DNA from: Lewinellaceae bacterium
GTDB taxonomy: Bacteria; Bacteroidota; Bacteroidia; Chitinophagales; Saprospiraceae
Assembly: GCA_016713985.1 (NCBI GenBank)
Contig: JADJOD010000043.1
Span: 1-24,218, forward strand
Direction of reading: 5' to 3'
Length of the DNA stretch: 24,218 nucleotides
This document shows positions 1 to 8,569 of this stretch, piece after piece. Both the position numbers and the translations under genes were made by a program. The notes under the pieces are model-generated. The model worked only from the letters and a program-made list of their open reading frames with translations, was not told the DNA's origin and searched no databases. Each line of letters starts with the position of its first letter. Within the stretch, counting starts at the first letter, position 1.

Positions 1-1
1 C

Positions 2-706
2 ATAACCGGTTTTGCCACCATTGCCGTTTTTCTTTTTTTTATCATGACCAAACGTTTGTCCGTGATGACCGCTTTGGTTTTGATTCCCCTGGTATTCGGC
101 GCAGCGGCGGGTTTTCAGCCCAAAGAACTGGGCGAGATGATGTTGGCGGGTCTCAAACAAGTGGCGCCTACGGGTATTTTGCTGGTATTTGCGGTGCTGT
201 ATTTTGCCACCATGCTCGATGCCGGTTTGTTCGATCCCATCGTCGGTTTTATCCTGCAATCCGTAAAAGGCGACCCCTTGAAAGTGATCGTGGGCACCGC
301 CGTTCTGACCATGATCGTACACTTGGACGGCGACGGCACCGCAACTTTTATGATCGTTATTTCGGCGTTTTTGCCGATATACAAACAGTTAAAAATCAAC
401 CCTTTGGTTTTGCCGGGTATCGTGGCGTTGAGTGTGGGCCCCCTGCACCTGGTGCCCTGGTCGGGCACCTCGGCAAGGGCGATCTCTACCCTGAAAAGCG
501 AAGCTGTACACATTTTTAACCCCAACATCCCTGCCATCGCCGGAGGCATTTTGGGTGCTTTTGCGGCGTACCGGCTGGGAAAACGGGGAGCGCAACGCGC
601 CTGGGTCATTCCGGACCTGGCGACCAACCACCGGGAAAATTTAACGGAGGTGCAAAAATCGCCGAGGCGGCCGGGTTGTTTTGGTTCAACGCCCTGTTTA
701 CCCTGA
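2..706 (+). CDS. CitMHS-family citrate/metal transporter, N-terminal part (frameshifted, 5' end outside window)
   Basis: The reading frame is open from the first bases of the window, so the real start lies upstream; the ATG at 44 is internal. The protein is hydrophobic with repeated membrane segments. It carries the CitMHS signature: an HLDGDGTATFM stretch near 322, then a VPWSGTSARA stretch near 457 like the PWGGPTxRA motif of the family. CitMHS proteins import citrate complexed with divalent metal, driven by protons. The frame degenerates after E-V-Q-K at the A5 run 654-658 and ends at 706. Adding one A there joins it to the next piece (658-1287), giving a continuous family-like protein. 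The downstream AtuA genes suggest uptake of an organic acid for catabolism, but the substrate is inferred from the family only. Confidence 0.8.
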   Translation: MTGFATIAVFLFFIMTKRLSVMTALVLIPLVFGAAAGFQPKELGEMMLAGLKQVAPTGILLVFAVLYFATMLDAGLFDPIVGFILQSVKGDPLKVIVGTAVLTMIVHLDGDGTATFMIVISAFLPIYKQLKINPLVLPGIVALSVGPLHLVPWSGTSARAISTLKSEAVHIFNPNIPAIAGGILGAFAAYRLGKRGAQRAWVIPDLATNHRENLTEVQKSPRRPGCFGSTPCLP

Positions 707-1287
707 CCCTGATTTTTAGCCTGATCAAAGGCTGGGTACCCGCGCCCGTTTTGTTCCTGGTATTCAGCATGGTCGCCCTGCTCGTGAATTACCCCAAACT
801 GCCCGACCAACAGCGTATTTTGAAGGGGCACGGCGCCAATATCTTCCTGGTATCCAGCATGATATTCGCGGCCGGGATTTTTTCGGGAATTCTGACGGGC
901 ACCAAAATGATAGACGCCATGGCCGGCGCCTTGGTCGGCTGGATACCCCAACACCACGCCAACCTTTTACCCCTGCTCACGGCGGTCACCGGCTTGCCCG
1001 CCAGTTTGCTTTTTACCCCCGACGCGTATTATTTCGGGGTGGTGCCGGTGTTGAGCCAAACGGCCGTTCAATTCGGCATCGACCCGCTTGAAATCGGCCG
1101 GGCGGCTTTGCTGGGACAAATGACGGTGGGTTTCCCGATCAGCCCGCTCACGGCGTCTACTTTTTTGCTGATCGGTTTGTGCGGGGTGGATTTGGGCGAA
1201 CACCAGCGTTTTGTTTTTAAATGGGCGTTCGGAACCACGCTGGTGATGACGCTGGTGGCTTTGCTGACGGGTTCCATACACGTTTAA
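658..1287 (+). CDS. CitMHS-family transporter, C-terminal part (continuation after a -1 frameshift)
   Basis: This is the second half of the transporter beginning at the window edge. There is no ATG near its beginning (only a TTG at 676), which argues against an independent gene. It encodes further membrane segments and the family's C-terminal motif region, including a SLLFTPDAYYFGVVPVL stretch and a later FPISPLTAS stretch, as expected for the second repeat half of CitMHS carriers. It ends with TAA at 1285-1287 and is followed directly by a hairpin with a T-run. One added base in the A-run at 654-658 fuses it to the upstream part. I treat the two as one gene with an assembly or genuine single-base deletion. 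Confidence 0.8.
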   Translation: MAEAAGLFWFNALFTLTLIFSLIKGWVPAPVLFLVFSMVALLVNYPKLPDQQRILKGHGANIFLVSSMIFAAGIFSGILTGTKMIDAMAGALVGWIPQHHANLLPLLTAVTGLPASLLFTPDAYYFGVVPVLSQTAVQFGIDPLEIGRAALLGQMTVGFPISPLTASTFLLIGLCGVDLGEHQRFVFKWAFGTTLVMTLVALLTGSIHV

Positions 1288-1290
1288 CAT

Positions 1291-1319
1291 CCGGACGGAA
1301 AGGAGATTTCCGTTTTTTT
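1291..1319 (+). terminator. Intrinsic terminator built from a truncated copy of the palindromic repeat
   Basis: CGGAAA (1296-1301) pairs with TTTCCG (1307-1312) around a 5-nt loop and is followed by seven T residues (1313-1319), just after the CitMHS stop. The stem belongs to the same family as the GGACGGAAA repeats at 1324, 2765 and 3166, so a repeat copy seems to serve as a terminator here. Confidence 0.6.
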
Positions 1320-1323
1320 GAAA

Positions 1324-1370
1324 CATCCTGAAAATGCAACATCCGGACGGAAAGGATTTCCGTCCTACTA
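1324..1370 (-). repeat. Palindromic intergenic repeat, copy 2 (minus orientation)
   Basis: This is the reverse complement of the element at 2765-2813 with a few mismatches, covering the palindromic core (CATCCGGACGGAAAGGATTT onward, 1340-1370) and a flank (1324-1339) resembling CATTCTGAAAATGAAT. It ends three bases before the atuA-like ATG at 1374. Confidence 0.8.
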
Positions 1371-1373
1371 TAA

Positions 1374-2696
1374 ATGAAAGACAAAATTCGCATCGGCTGC
1401 GGCGCCGGTTTTTCCGGCGACCGTTTGGACCCCGCCCTGATCCTCGTGGAAAAAGGTGGGCTCGACTATTTGGTGCTGGAATGCCTCGCCGAAAGAACCA
1501 TCGCGCTTGCCCAGAAGCGCAAATTGCAGAACCCCGCGCAGGGTTACGACCCGCTTCTGGAGCGCAGGATCGAATCACTTTTGCCGCTCCTGGCAAAAAA
1601 CAAGGTGCGCCTGATCACCAACATGGGCGCGGCCAATCCCCTGGAAGGGGCAAAAAAAGTGGCGGATATCGCCCGGAAAATGGGTATAAAAGTCAGGGTT
1701 GCGGCGGTTTTCGGCGACGACGTTTTTGAACAAACTGACCCCGGCGCCTTAGCCCTGGAAACGGGTAAAGCCCTCGCAGAATCGGGTGAATTGATCTCGG
1801 CCAACGCTTACCTCGGTATGGACGGCATCTTAAAAGCCTTAGAAAACAAGGCGGATATCGTCATAACGGGCCGGGTAGCCGATCCGTCCCTCTTTCTGGC
1901 GCCGATGGTGTTTGAATTGGGCTGGGATGCCGGCAACTACGATCTGATGGGCAAAGGCACGGTCGCCGGGCATTTGCTGGAATGTGCGGGGCATATTACG
2001 GGCGGTTATTTCGCCGATCCGGTCAAAAAACCGGTGGAAGGTCTGGACATACTCGGGCACCCGTTTGCCGATGTTTTTGCCGACGGCTCGGCGATCATCG
2101 GCAAGGTGGAAGGCACCGGCGGCGTGATCGACCTGCGGACGGCCAAAGAGCAGTTGTTGTACGAAGTGGTCAATCCCCGCGAATACGTCACCCCCGACGT
2201 GGTGGCCGACTTCTCGACGGTTATTTTGAAAGAAACCGGCAAGGACCGGGTGTTGGTGCGGGGTGGAACGGGTAAAACAAAACCCCCGACCTGTAAAGTC
2301 AGTATCGGGTACCGGGCATTTTATCTGGGCGAGGGGGAAATTTCCTATGCCGGCGCCGCTGCTTTGGAACGGGCGAAACTGGCGGGAGACATCCTTGAAA
2401 AAAGGTTAAAAAACAAGGTAGAAACAGTAAAAACGGACTATATCGGCCTCAGTTCGGCGCACCGGACCCTTTTCGGCGCACCGACCCCGCCTTATGAAAT
2501 TCGGTTGCGCGTGGCGGGTAAAGCGGCTTCCCCGGAACTGGCCGCTTTGGTGGGTGAAGAGGTGGAAGCGCTTTATACCAACGGGCCGGCGGGCGGCGGC
2601 GGTGTGCGGAAATACGTGAACGAAGTCATCGGGATCGTTTCCACCTTGATGGACCGGACCCAAATCCGTCCTGAAATTTCGTTTTTTGAATCCTGA
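1374..2696 (+). CDS. AtuA family protein (DUF1446)
   Basis: The 440-residue protein matches the acyclic terpene utilization AtuA / DUF1446 family. It begins IRIGCGAGFSGDRLDPA, has a LVLECLAERTIALAQ stretch near residue 30, an ITNMGAANPLEGAKK stretch near 80, ITGRVADPSLFLAP near 163 and a GPAGGGGVRKYV stretch near the C-terminus, all typical of the family. AtuA was named from terpene catabolism in Pseudomonas; its exact reaction is not established, and DUF1446 proteins occur in many other catabolic settings. The length suits the N-terminal DUF1446 domain alone, because the C-terminal ferredoxin-fold part is encoded separately at 2856. The ATG at 1374 lies just after a palindromic repeat. The CitMHS transporter upstream suggests an organic-acid pathway. 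Confidence 0.85.
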   Translation: MKDKIRIGCGAGFSGDRLDPALILVEKGGLDYLVLECLAERTIALAQKRKLQNPAQGYDPLLERRIESLLPLLAKNKVRLITNMGAANPLEGAKKVADIARKMGIKVRVAAVFGDDVFEQTDPGALALETGKALAESGELISANAYLGMDGILKALENKADIVITGRVADPSLFLAPMVFELGWDAGNYDLMGKGTVAGHLLECAGHITGGYFADPVKKPVEGLDILGHPFADVFADGSAIIGKVEGTGGVIDLRTAKEQLLYEVVNPREYVTPDVVADFSTVILKETGKDRVLVRGGTGKTKPPTCKVSIGYRAFYLGEGEISYAGAAALERAKLAGDILEKRLKNKVETVKTDYIGLSSAHRTLFGAPTPPYEIRLRVAGKAASPELAALVGEEVEALYTNGPAGGGGVRKYVNEVIGIVSTLMDRTQIRPEISFFES

Positions 2697-2764
2697 TCGC
2701 AACGCAGGTTATACAAGCGGGATGGGAAAACGGGTTGCGCGGATAAAAACGGATTTTTAATATG

Positions 2765-2813
2765 TAGTAGGACGGAAATCTTTTCCGTCCGGATGATTCA
2801 TTTTCAGAATGTT
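2765..2813 (+). repeat. Palindromic intergenic repeat, copy 3 (plus orientation)
   Basis: It contains a perfect 9-bp stem, GGACGGAAA / TTTCCGTCC, with a 3-nt loop (2770-2790), followed by a conserved tail GGATGATTCATTTTCAGAAT. It has the same sequence as the copy at 3166 and is inverted relative to the copies at 1291 and 1324. It lies between the two AtuA-related genes. Confidence 0.85.
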
Positions 2814-2855
2814 CGGAAGAAAATTAGTATCGTTAATTTTGTCCGCTTACTTGCC

Positions 2856-3155
2856 ATGAAACTTTACGACATCGCCCACAGCAGGGCAGGAGATAAAGGC
2901 AATACCCTGACCCTGTCCCTGATTCCTTATGAAGAAGCGGATTATGACCTGCTTTGTGCCCGCGTCACGGCGGAAAAAGTAAAAAATCACCTGAAGGGCA
3001 TCGTTTCCGGTGAAATAATCCGCTATGAATTGCCGAACATTTCGTCCCTGCTTTTTGTGTGCCACGATGCGTTGTCGGGTGGCGTCACCACCTCCTTAGC
3101 GATGGACACCCACGGCAAAACCCTGAGTTATGCGCTGCTGGAAATGGAGATTTGA
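2856..3155 (+). CDS. AtuA-related ferredoxin-fold-like small protein
   Basis: This 99-residue protein begins MKLYDIAHSRAGDKGNT, the hallmark of the small domain that forms the C-terminus of many DUF1446 proteins and here stands as a separate gene. The GDKGN motif, a central IVSGEIIRYELPNISSLLF stretch, and the closing G-G-V-T-T-S-L-x-D-x-H-G-K-T region fit the family. The frame is open further upstream to 2793, but those residues (M-I-H-F-Q-N...) come from the palindromic repeat, so I choose the ATG at 2856. It presumably works with the AtuA protein immediately upstream; the biochemical role of the pair is unknown. Confidence 0.8.
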   Translation: MKLYDIAHSRAGDKGNTLTLSLIPYEEADYDLLCARVTAEKVKNHLKGIVSGEIIRYELPNISSLLFVCHDALSGGVTTSLAMDTHGKTLSYALLEMEI

Positions 3156-3165
3156 GGGGACGGAG

Positions 3166-3211
3166 TAGCAGGACGGAAATCTTTTCCGTCCGGATGATTC
3201 ATTTTCAGAAT
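3166..3211 (+). repeat. Palindromic intergenic repeat, copy 4 (plus orientation)
   Basis: This copy is nearly identical to 2765-2813, with the same 9-bp stem and the same tail, and lies just after the stop of the small AtuA-related gene. Similarity to copy 3 ends after the GAAT at about 3211. Confidence 0.85.
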
Positions 3212-3218
3212 ACCTCCA

Positions 3219-3251
3219 AACTTTCCGAAAAATTAAAACTTTCGGAAAGTT
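3219..3251. terminator. Perfect 12-bp hairpin between convergent genes
   Basis: AACTTTCCGAAA (3219-3230) and TTTCGGAAAGTT (3240-3251) form a perfect 12-bp stem with a 9-nt loop. It lies between the AtuA-related gene and the convergent gene ending at 3267, so a bidirectional terminator is likely, though no long T-run follows on either strand. Confidence 0.5.
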
Positions 3252-3266
3252 AAATCACTTACTTTT

Positions 3267-4700
3267 TTACCGGAGCCTGCTATTCCTTTGTTTTTTCACC
3301 GGGACACAGGCTTCCCGGTTCCGATATTTTTCCAGCAGCCAGTTTTTTTCCGTCAGCGGCGACAGGTTGTTTGCGTGGGCCAGCAGTTTTGGGCGAGCGT
3401 TTTTATCGTAGTTGTTGATCGCCAGGAGTTGTTTGAATATTTTGCAGAAGTTGTCGTAGTTGTCTTTGTGGTAAGCCAGAATACCCTTCCGGGAAAGCAG
3501 TTGTTTCAGGTTGTCGATCAGGTTTTGGCAGAGTTCCAGTTCGTTTTTTTCGTAAAATGCCTTGATCTGGATGACACGCACCTGAATGTTCAGCAGCAAC
3601 TCCCGGATATTGCTTTGATAATACAACTCGATGACCTTTTCAAAATTGCCCGTTTCAAAGTAGTATTTGGACAGGTTAAAAAAGTAATACCCCTCCTGTT
3701 CGCTGCCCTGAAGGATTTTTTTATTGGTTTCGATAAATTGCAGGGCGCTTTTGTAATCCCTGCCGCGCAGGGCGATGGTGATGGCGTTGGAGTACGTAAT
3801 CGGGCTTAAATAGCCGTTTTCCAGCAAAATGTGTTTTTGAATACCCTGCTCGTACAACAGGAATGCTTCCCGGTAAAAACCGGCGTTTCCTTTGTTGATT
3901 TCCTGGATACAAAAATTCATGGCGAGCAAATAGGCGTCTTTTATTTCGTCCGCAGGGTATTGCCTGTCCTGCTCCAGCAGATTGGATTTCAACTGGTAGT
4001 AAAAAACCACGTCGTTGCTCACCAGCATCCGGTAGGCGTAGTAATAAATGCCCAGCAGGGGATGCTGCTCGTACAATTGCTGCGCCTGGATGTGGAGCAA
4101 CAAGGGTTCGAGCAGGCTGGTATCCGCCTGCACGTTGTACAAACGTTTGAGATTGAACGCCGTACAAGCCAGTTTTAACTTTTCAACGAGAAAAAAAAGG
4201 TCCAGGTTCAGGTTCAGTTGTTCTAAGTATTGTGTGGCGACCCGGTTGGTTTTGGTGTGGTGATTATGCCACTCGAAGGATAAAAAATACCGGTGCAGGT
4301 AAGAGACGGTATCTGCGGCCGGGTTTTCCCGGAGGCCGGCTTCCAGTTTGTTTTGTTCCTTGCGATAAAGTTCCGCCAGTTTGTTTTCCCTCAGGTAGCG
4401 CAACACCGCCACGTCTTCAAACAACATTTCGGGCAGGTTCAGGAAGATAAATTGCCGAAGCAGGGTGTATAACCGGGCTTTCAGGTAACGAACCCGGCCG
4501 TCGTTGAAAGGTTCGCCGGGGTATAACTGTGCAAAAATGGCCGTGTTACCGGGCGGGTGTTGCAGATCCGGCGCGATCAGATCGTACAGGGCCACGACGT
4601 ATTGTTCTTGTTGAACAGGGAAAGACCGATGAATCCGCGAAAAACCGCCCGTTCCCGCTCGTTCATACACGCCAGGAGCACAAGCGCTTTAAATGTTTTC
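3267..4700 (-). CDS. Hypothetical TPR-like helical protein (frameshifted near N-terminus)
   Basis: This helical, Tyr- and Leu-rich protein of about 475 residues has no signal peptide and has TPR-like stretches such as YYFFNLSKYYFETGNFEKVI in its second half. I do not recognise a function; similar proteins occur in multiple copies in Saprospiraceae as far as I recall. The main frame opens at 4670 with an implausible N-terminus. A better N-terminus starts at the ATG at 4698-4700 in another frame (MKTFKALVLLACMNERERAV, then FRGFIGLSLFNK) and runs until about 4608-4613. One added A in the AAC-AAG-AAC stretch reads F-N-K-E-Q-Y-V-V-A-L-Y and joins the two frames. I therefore annotate the gene from 4700. 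It is convergent with the AtuA module and divergent from the T9SS gene. Confidence 0.75.
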
Positions 4701-4903
4701 ATCTAACAAAGTAAATAAAATAAACCGTTGGCCATGAACCATATTACAAGAGCCCGGTTGCGCCGGTTATTGAATTTTGAATCACCCGGTGGGCTAACAG
4801 GGCCGCTGAACGGCTTTTTACCACCCGTTTGGCGTACAAATGTAAGCCCTTGCCCGTCTAACAAACAATAAAAAATGTATTTTTCAGAAGCCGTGAATGC
4901 CCG

Positions 4904-4911
4904 CACATTTG
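4904..4911 (+). promoter_or_regulatory. Possible Bacteroidota -7 element for the T9SS gene
   Basis: CAcaTTTG matches the TAnnTTTG consensus in all but one fixed position and has a T-rich stretch (4880-4884) about 19 bases upstream. It lies about 30 bases upstream of the first start codon at 4933. Confidence 0.35.
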
Positions 4912-4932
4912 CAGCATTGAACATTTAAACAT

Positions 4933-7900
4933 ATGCCCGAACATGAGAATATTATCATTTGTTTAAGTCTGTTGCTGGCCACCGGCGTTCAAGCTCAAAC
5001 CAGGATCGATTGGGAAAAAAGTTACGGCGGAAGCGACTGGGACCAGGGCAATGCCGTCCGGCAAACCAACGACGGCGGTTTTGTTACTGCGGGATATTCC
5101 AAATCCGGCAACGGCGATGTGGGTGGAAATCACGGCGGAGAAGACGTCTGGGTCCTCAAAACGGACGCGGACGGCAATTTGCAGTGGTCGCATTACTTCG
5201 GCGGCACCGGGAGCGACCAGGCCGAAGATATCCGGCAAACGACCGACGGCGGCTATATCGTGGCCGGGCATACCACTTCTACCAACGGCGATGTGGCAGG
5301 AAACAACGGCAATCGCGATTACTGGATCATCAAACTGGATGCCGCAGGCACACTTCAGTGGGAGCAAACCTACGGCGGAGCCAGTGTTGACGCGGCTTAT
5401 GCCATCCAGCAAACTGCCGACGGCGGGTATATTGTAGCCGGAAACTCGAGCTCCGGCAATGGCGATGTGGGCGGAAATAACGGGCAAGCGGATTACTGGA
5501 TCGTCAAACTGGATAACGACGGCGATATCCAGTGGCAAAAAAACTACGGCGGCAGCAGCACCGATGCCGCGCATTCCGTGATCACAACTGCCGACGGGGG
5601 GTATATGGTGGCCGGGTATTCCGGCTCCAATAACGGCGACCTGACCGGGAACTTCGGCAGCTGGGATTTCTGGGTCGTCAAACTGAACAACAGCGGCAAT
5701 ATTCAGTGGCAGCGCAACTACGGCGGCAGCAATTCCGAACAAGCCCGGGACGTTCAGCAAACCGCCGACGGCGGGTATGTCGTGACGGGCGCCGCCCATT
5801 CCTCCGACGGCGACGTGGGTGAAAACAACGGTATCAGCGACGCCTGGGCACTCAAACTGGATGTTTCGGGCAATATCGAGTGGAGCACCGTACACGGCGG
5901 ATTCAGTTACGACGAACCCGAATCCATCCGGCAAACGGTGGACGGCGGTTATATCCTCGGCGGACTTACCCGTACGCCGGAAGGCAATTCGGGTGGAACG
6001 GCGATCGACCAGGCCTGGGTGCTCCGGCTCGACCCTTCCGGTTTTTTCGTGTGGGAGGACCGACTCGGCGGCGCCGGCATCGAACAGATATTTTCCATCA
6101 TCCAGACAACGGACAACGGATTTGTTTTTACCGGCGTTTCGGATATTCCCTCCGGCGATGTCAGCACTTTCAACGGTATTCTGGACGTCTGGATCGTAAA
6201 ACTCGCCGCTTTGCCGGGCAGTATTCAGGGCCACGTTTACTTAGATAACAATGAAAACTGCGTGTTCGACACCGGCGATGACGCAATGGCCGGTATTGTC
6301 CTGACGGCGGTCAATTCCGTTACGGGGGAAGCATTGTACGGCTATACCAACCCGGTGGGCCAGTTTCTGATCGAAACCGACACCGTTCCTTATGTGTTGA
6401 GTTACAGCCTGCCTTCCCCCTACTATTACCAAGTGGTCTGCTCGCCCAACGACCAGGTAATCAACCTCAGCGGCTCCGCACCCAATGCCAGCCATAACTT
6501 TTACCTGCAATCCGTCATCAGTTGTCCCTACCTCACCGTGGACATCGCAACCCCCGTCCTGCGCCGGTGTTTCGAGTCTACGTACTACCTCTCTTATTGC
6601 AACAACGGAACAACCATCGCCGAAGATGCGTACCTGGAACTCAGTCTGGCCCCGGAGATTGCGGTTGTTAATGCCAGCATTCCCTGGAGCGCGGTGAACG
6701 GCAACACGTATACTTTTCCGCTGGAGGATATTGAGGCGCTGGAATGCAATCAGTTTTCAGTAACGGTTCTTGTGGATTGTGACAGCACATTTATCGGCCA
6801 GACCCTGTGCGCCGAGGCGCATATCTACCCGGATTCGAACTGTTTGCCGGTAGCAAACTGGAACGGCGCGGAACTGGAGGCGACCGCTACCTGTATCGGC
6901 ACCGACAGCGTGGAACTGAAACTGCGGAATGTCGGAAGCGGCGATATGCAACAGGCCGTACCGTTTTTGGTCATAGAGGACATCATCATGCGCAACGGCG
7001 GCCCGGTACAACTCAACAGCCAGGAGACCGCTACCTGGGTTATCCCGGTGGACGGGCTCACGCAGCGGATCACCGCGCAGCAGCCGGCAGACCACCCCTA
7101 TAAAACGTTTACAACCGCCGCCGTCAACCTGTGCAATACCACCGGCATTCCTTTCCCCGGCCCGGTGGAAGATTTTTATACGGCTTACCCGGAAGACGAG
7201 GAGGCGCCTTTTGTAGCCATTGATTGTCAGGAGATTACTGCGGCTTTCGATCCCAACGACAAAACGGTGCACCCGTCCGGCGCGACGGAACAGGGGTTTA
7301 TCACTGCAACAACCGATTTGACCTACAAAATCCGCTTCCAGAATACGGGCAACGACACGGCCTTTACCGTGGTGATCATCGATACCCTCGCCTCGCACCT
7401 GGATTTGACGACACTTCGGCCGGGCGCTTCCAGCCATGCTTACGTGCTGGATGTATACGGTCATGGCATTTTGAAATTCACGTTCCCGAATATTTTATTG
7501 CCCGACAGCACGGTCAACGAGCCGGCCAGCCACGGCTTTGTACAATTTACCATCGGGCAAAAAGAAGGGAATACGGCCGGCACGGCCATTCACAACTCGG
7601 CAAATATTTACTTCGACTTCAACCCGCCGGTTGCCACAAACACCGTACTGAATACAATTGGAAAAATATTCCTGGAGGATGTGGCTACGGAAGAAGTTGA
7701 CGGAAAAAAGGTGGAAGTGCTGGCGTTCCCCAACCCTGCGAGGGATCAGATGACGTTTGAAATCAAGGAGTTGACGAACGGTTTTGATTTGTTGTTATTC
7801 GACGTTCACGGCAGGGTGGTTCAGCAGATCAGTAGCACAGGCAGTACCGCCACCCTGTACCGAAACAGCCTGCCGGAAGGTATATATTTCTTCGAAATCC

Positions 7901-7947
7901 GGTCCGGAACACGGGCGGTATCGGCCGGCCGGCTGGTTTTTAAATAA
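4933..7947 (+). CDS. Secreted T9SS type A cargo protein with seven QTxDGG repeats
   Basis: This protein of about 1004 residues has a signal peptide and is probably exported by the type IX secretion system. Residues about 20-425 hold seven repeats of roughly 58 residues, each with a YGG..D.A start, a QTxDGGYIVAG core, GDVxGNxG and a D-W-xx-K-L-D end, suggesting a beta-propeller-like fold. A GSIQGHVYLDNNENCVFDTG segment (near 428) resembles an SdrD/B-like or carboxypeptidase-regulatory-like beta domain. A DPNDK...YKIRFQNTGNDTAF domain (from about 773) is common in such cargo. The last 75 residues (from VLAFPNPARDQ) form the sorting domain. The start is uncertain: the ATG at 4943 in the next frame reads MRILSFV then stop, and one added T at 4962-4964 would give MRILSFVLSLLLATGVQAQ, a far better signal peptide. 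The role of the mature protein is unknown, perhaps adhesive. Confidence 0.9.
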   Translation: MPEHENIIICLSLLLATGVQAQTRIDWEKSYGGSDWDQGNAVRQTNDGGFVTAGYSKSGNGDVGGNHGGEDVWVLKTDADGNLQWSHYFGGTGSDQAEDIRQTTDGGYIVAGHTTSTNGDVAGNNGNRDYWIIKLDAAGTLQWEQTYGGASVDAAYAIQQTADGGYIVAGNSSSGNGDVGGNNGQADYWIVKLDNDGDIQWQKNYGGSSTDAAHSVITTADGGYMVAGYSGSNNGDLTGNFGSWDFWVVKLNNSGNIQWQRNYGGSNSEQARDVQQTADGGYVVTGAAHSSDGDVGENNGISDAWALKLDVSGNIEWSTVHGGFSYDEPESIRQTVDGGYILGGLTRTPEGNSGGTAIDQAWVLRLDPSGFFVWEDRLGGAGIEQIFSIIQTTDNGFVFTGVSDIPSGDVSTFNGILDVWIVKLAALPGSIQGHVYLDNNENCVFDTGDDAMAGIVLTAVNSVTGEALYGYTNPVGQFLIETDTVPYVLSYSLPSPYYYQVVCSPNDQVINLSGSAPNASHNFYLQSVISCPYLTVDIATPVLRRCFESTYYLSYCNNGTTIAEDAYLELSLAPEIAVVNASIPWSAVNGNTYTFPLEDIEALECNQFSVTVLVDCDSTFIGQTLCAEAHIYPDSNCLPVANWNGAELEATATCIGTDSVELKLRNVGSGDMQQAVPFLVIEDIIMRNGGPVQLNSQETATWVIPVDGLTQRITAQQPADHPYKTFTTAAVNLCNTTGIPFPGPVEDFYTAYPEDEEAPFVAIDCQEITAAFDPNDKTVHPSGATEQGFITATTDLTYKIRFQNTGNDTAFTVVIIDTLASHLDLTTLRPGASSHAYVLDVYGHGILKFTFPNILLPDSTVNEPASHGFVQFTIGQKEGNTAGTAIHNSANIYFDFNPPVATNTVLNTIGKIFLEDVATEEVDGKKVEVLAFPNPARDQMTFEIKELTNGFDLLLFDVHGRVVQQISSTGSTATLYRNSLPEGIYFFEIRSGTRAVSAGRLVFK

Positions 7948-7971
7948 TCTAACATTCAACACATATTTCCT

Positions 7972-8430
7972 ATGAAAAAAACGCTTTTTTTATTGATGGC
8001 CATTTCCTTTCTGGCGGCTTGCCACAAAGAAGACGATTCAAAAAACCTGGAAAATAATTACCTGATATTCGGATACTTCAGCTGTTTTTGCAACGATTGC
8101 TGCAACGACGCTTACAAGATCGCCGGGGAACAGTTGTTTCAGGGAGTAAAAACCGCCCAGCAAACCTTCGAATTTGAACCGCAGCCCATGGATGGTTCCA
8201 AATACGAAATGGCAAAAAAACTGCTGGACGAACTGCCGGCCGGGTTGCTGGACCACAGCGGCGAATTACTCGGCTGCGGCGGTTGTCTCGACCAGCCGGT
8301 TTACTACGTGGAATTGAAACAGGACGGTGTTGTCTATCACTGGAAGATCGACTCCGACATCAGCGGGTTGCCGGACTATGTTCAAAATTACGGCGCTCTG
8401 TTAACCGATATACTGGATCATTTGCAGTAA
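7972..8430 (+). CDS. Cysteine-rich lipoprotein, function unknown
   Basis: This 152-residue protein has a clear lipoprotein signal, MKKTLFLLMAISFLAAC, with the acylated Cys at 17. The mature part has two cysteine clusters, SCFCNDCC (near residues 39-46) and CGGC (near 104-107), which could bind a metal or form disulfides. I do not recognise the family. It starts 24 bases after the T9SS cargo gene on the same strand, so the two may be co-transcribed, and a strong terminator follows it at 8461. The initiating ATG is the only one compatible with a signal peptide. Confidence 0.75.
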   Translation: MKKTLFLLMAISFLAACHKEDDSKNLENNYLIFGYFSCFCNDCCNDAYKIAGEQLFQGVKTAQQTFEFEPQPMDGSKYEMAKKLLDELPAGLLDHSGELLGCGGCLDQPVYYVELKQDGVVYHWKIDSDISGLPDYVQNYGALLTDILDHLQ

Positions 8431-8460
8431 CGAACCCGAACATATTCTTCTATTTTTGGA

Positions 8461-8497
8461 CAGCGCATAACCGGCAACGGGAATGCGCTGTTTTTTT
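8461..8497 (+). terminator. Rho-independent terminator after the lipoprotein gene
   Basis: CAGCGCAT (8461-8468) pairs with ATGCGCTG (8483-8490) as a perfect 8-bp stem with a 14-nt loop, followed by seven T residues (8491-8497). It closes the 4933-8430 transcription unit. Confidence 0.85.
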
Positions 8498-8504
8498 ATC
8501 TTTG
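8497..8504 (+). promoter_or_regulatory. Bacteroidota -7 promoter element TATCTTTG
   Basis: This is an exact match to TAnnTTTG, 65 bases upstream of the ATG at 8570. It overlaps the end of the preceding terminator's T-run, so termination and re-initiation are back to back. A clear -33 element was not found. Confidence 0.55.
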
Positions 8505-8569
8505 CTTTCGTTTTTTTATGTTAGAACACACAAAACCTGTTTTGAAACACTAAACACACCCGATTTAAT

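Noticed and set aside
115..957. Minus-strand open frame of 280 residues
   Set aside because: It is antisense to the CitMHS transporter, with composition of a shadow frame and no recognisable domain.
4802..4819. Terminator-like GCCG-loop-CGGC-TTTTT on the plus strand
   Set aside because: Only a 4-bp stem, in a divergent region with no upstream plus-strand gene to terminate.
4703..4924. Minus-strand open frame of 73 residues
   Set aside because: It lies in the divergent intergenic region, overlaps the likely promoters and has no signal peptide, domain or leader.
4963..6234. Minus-strand open frame of 423 residues
   Set aside because: It is the antisense of the repeat region of the T9SS cargo; its apparent repeats mirror that gene.
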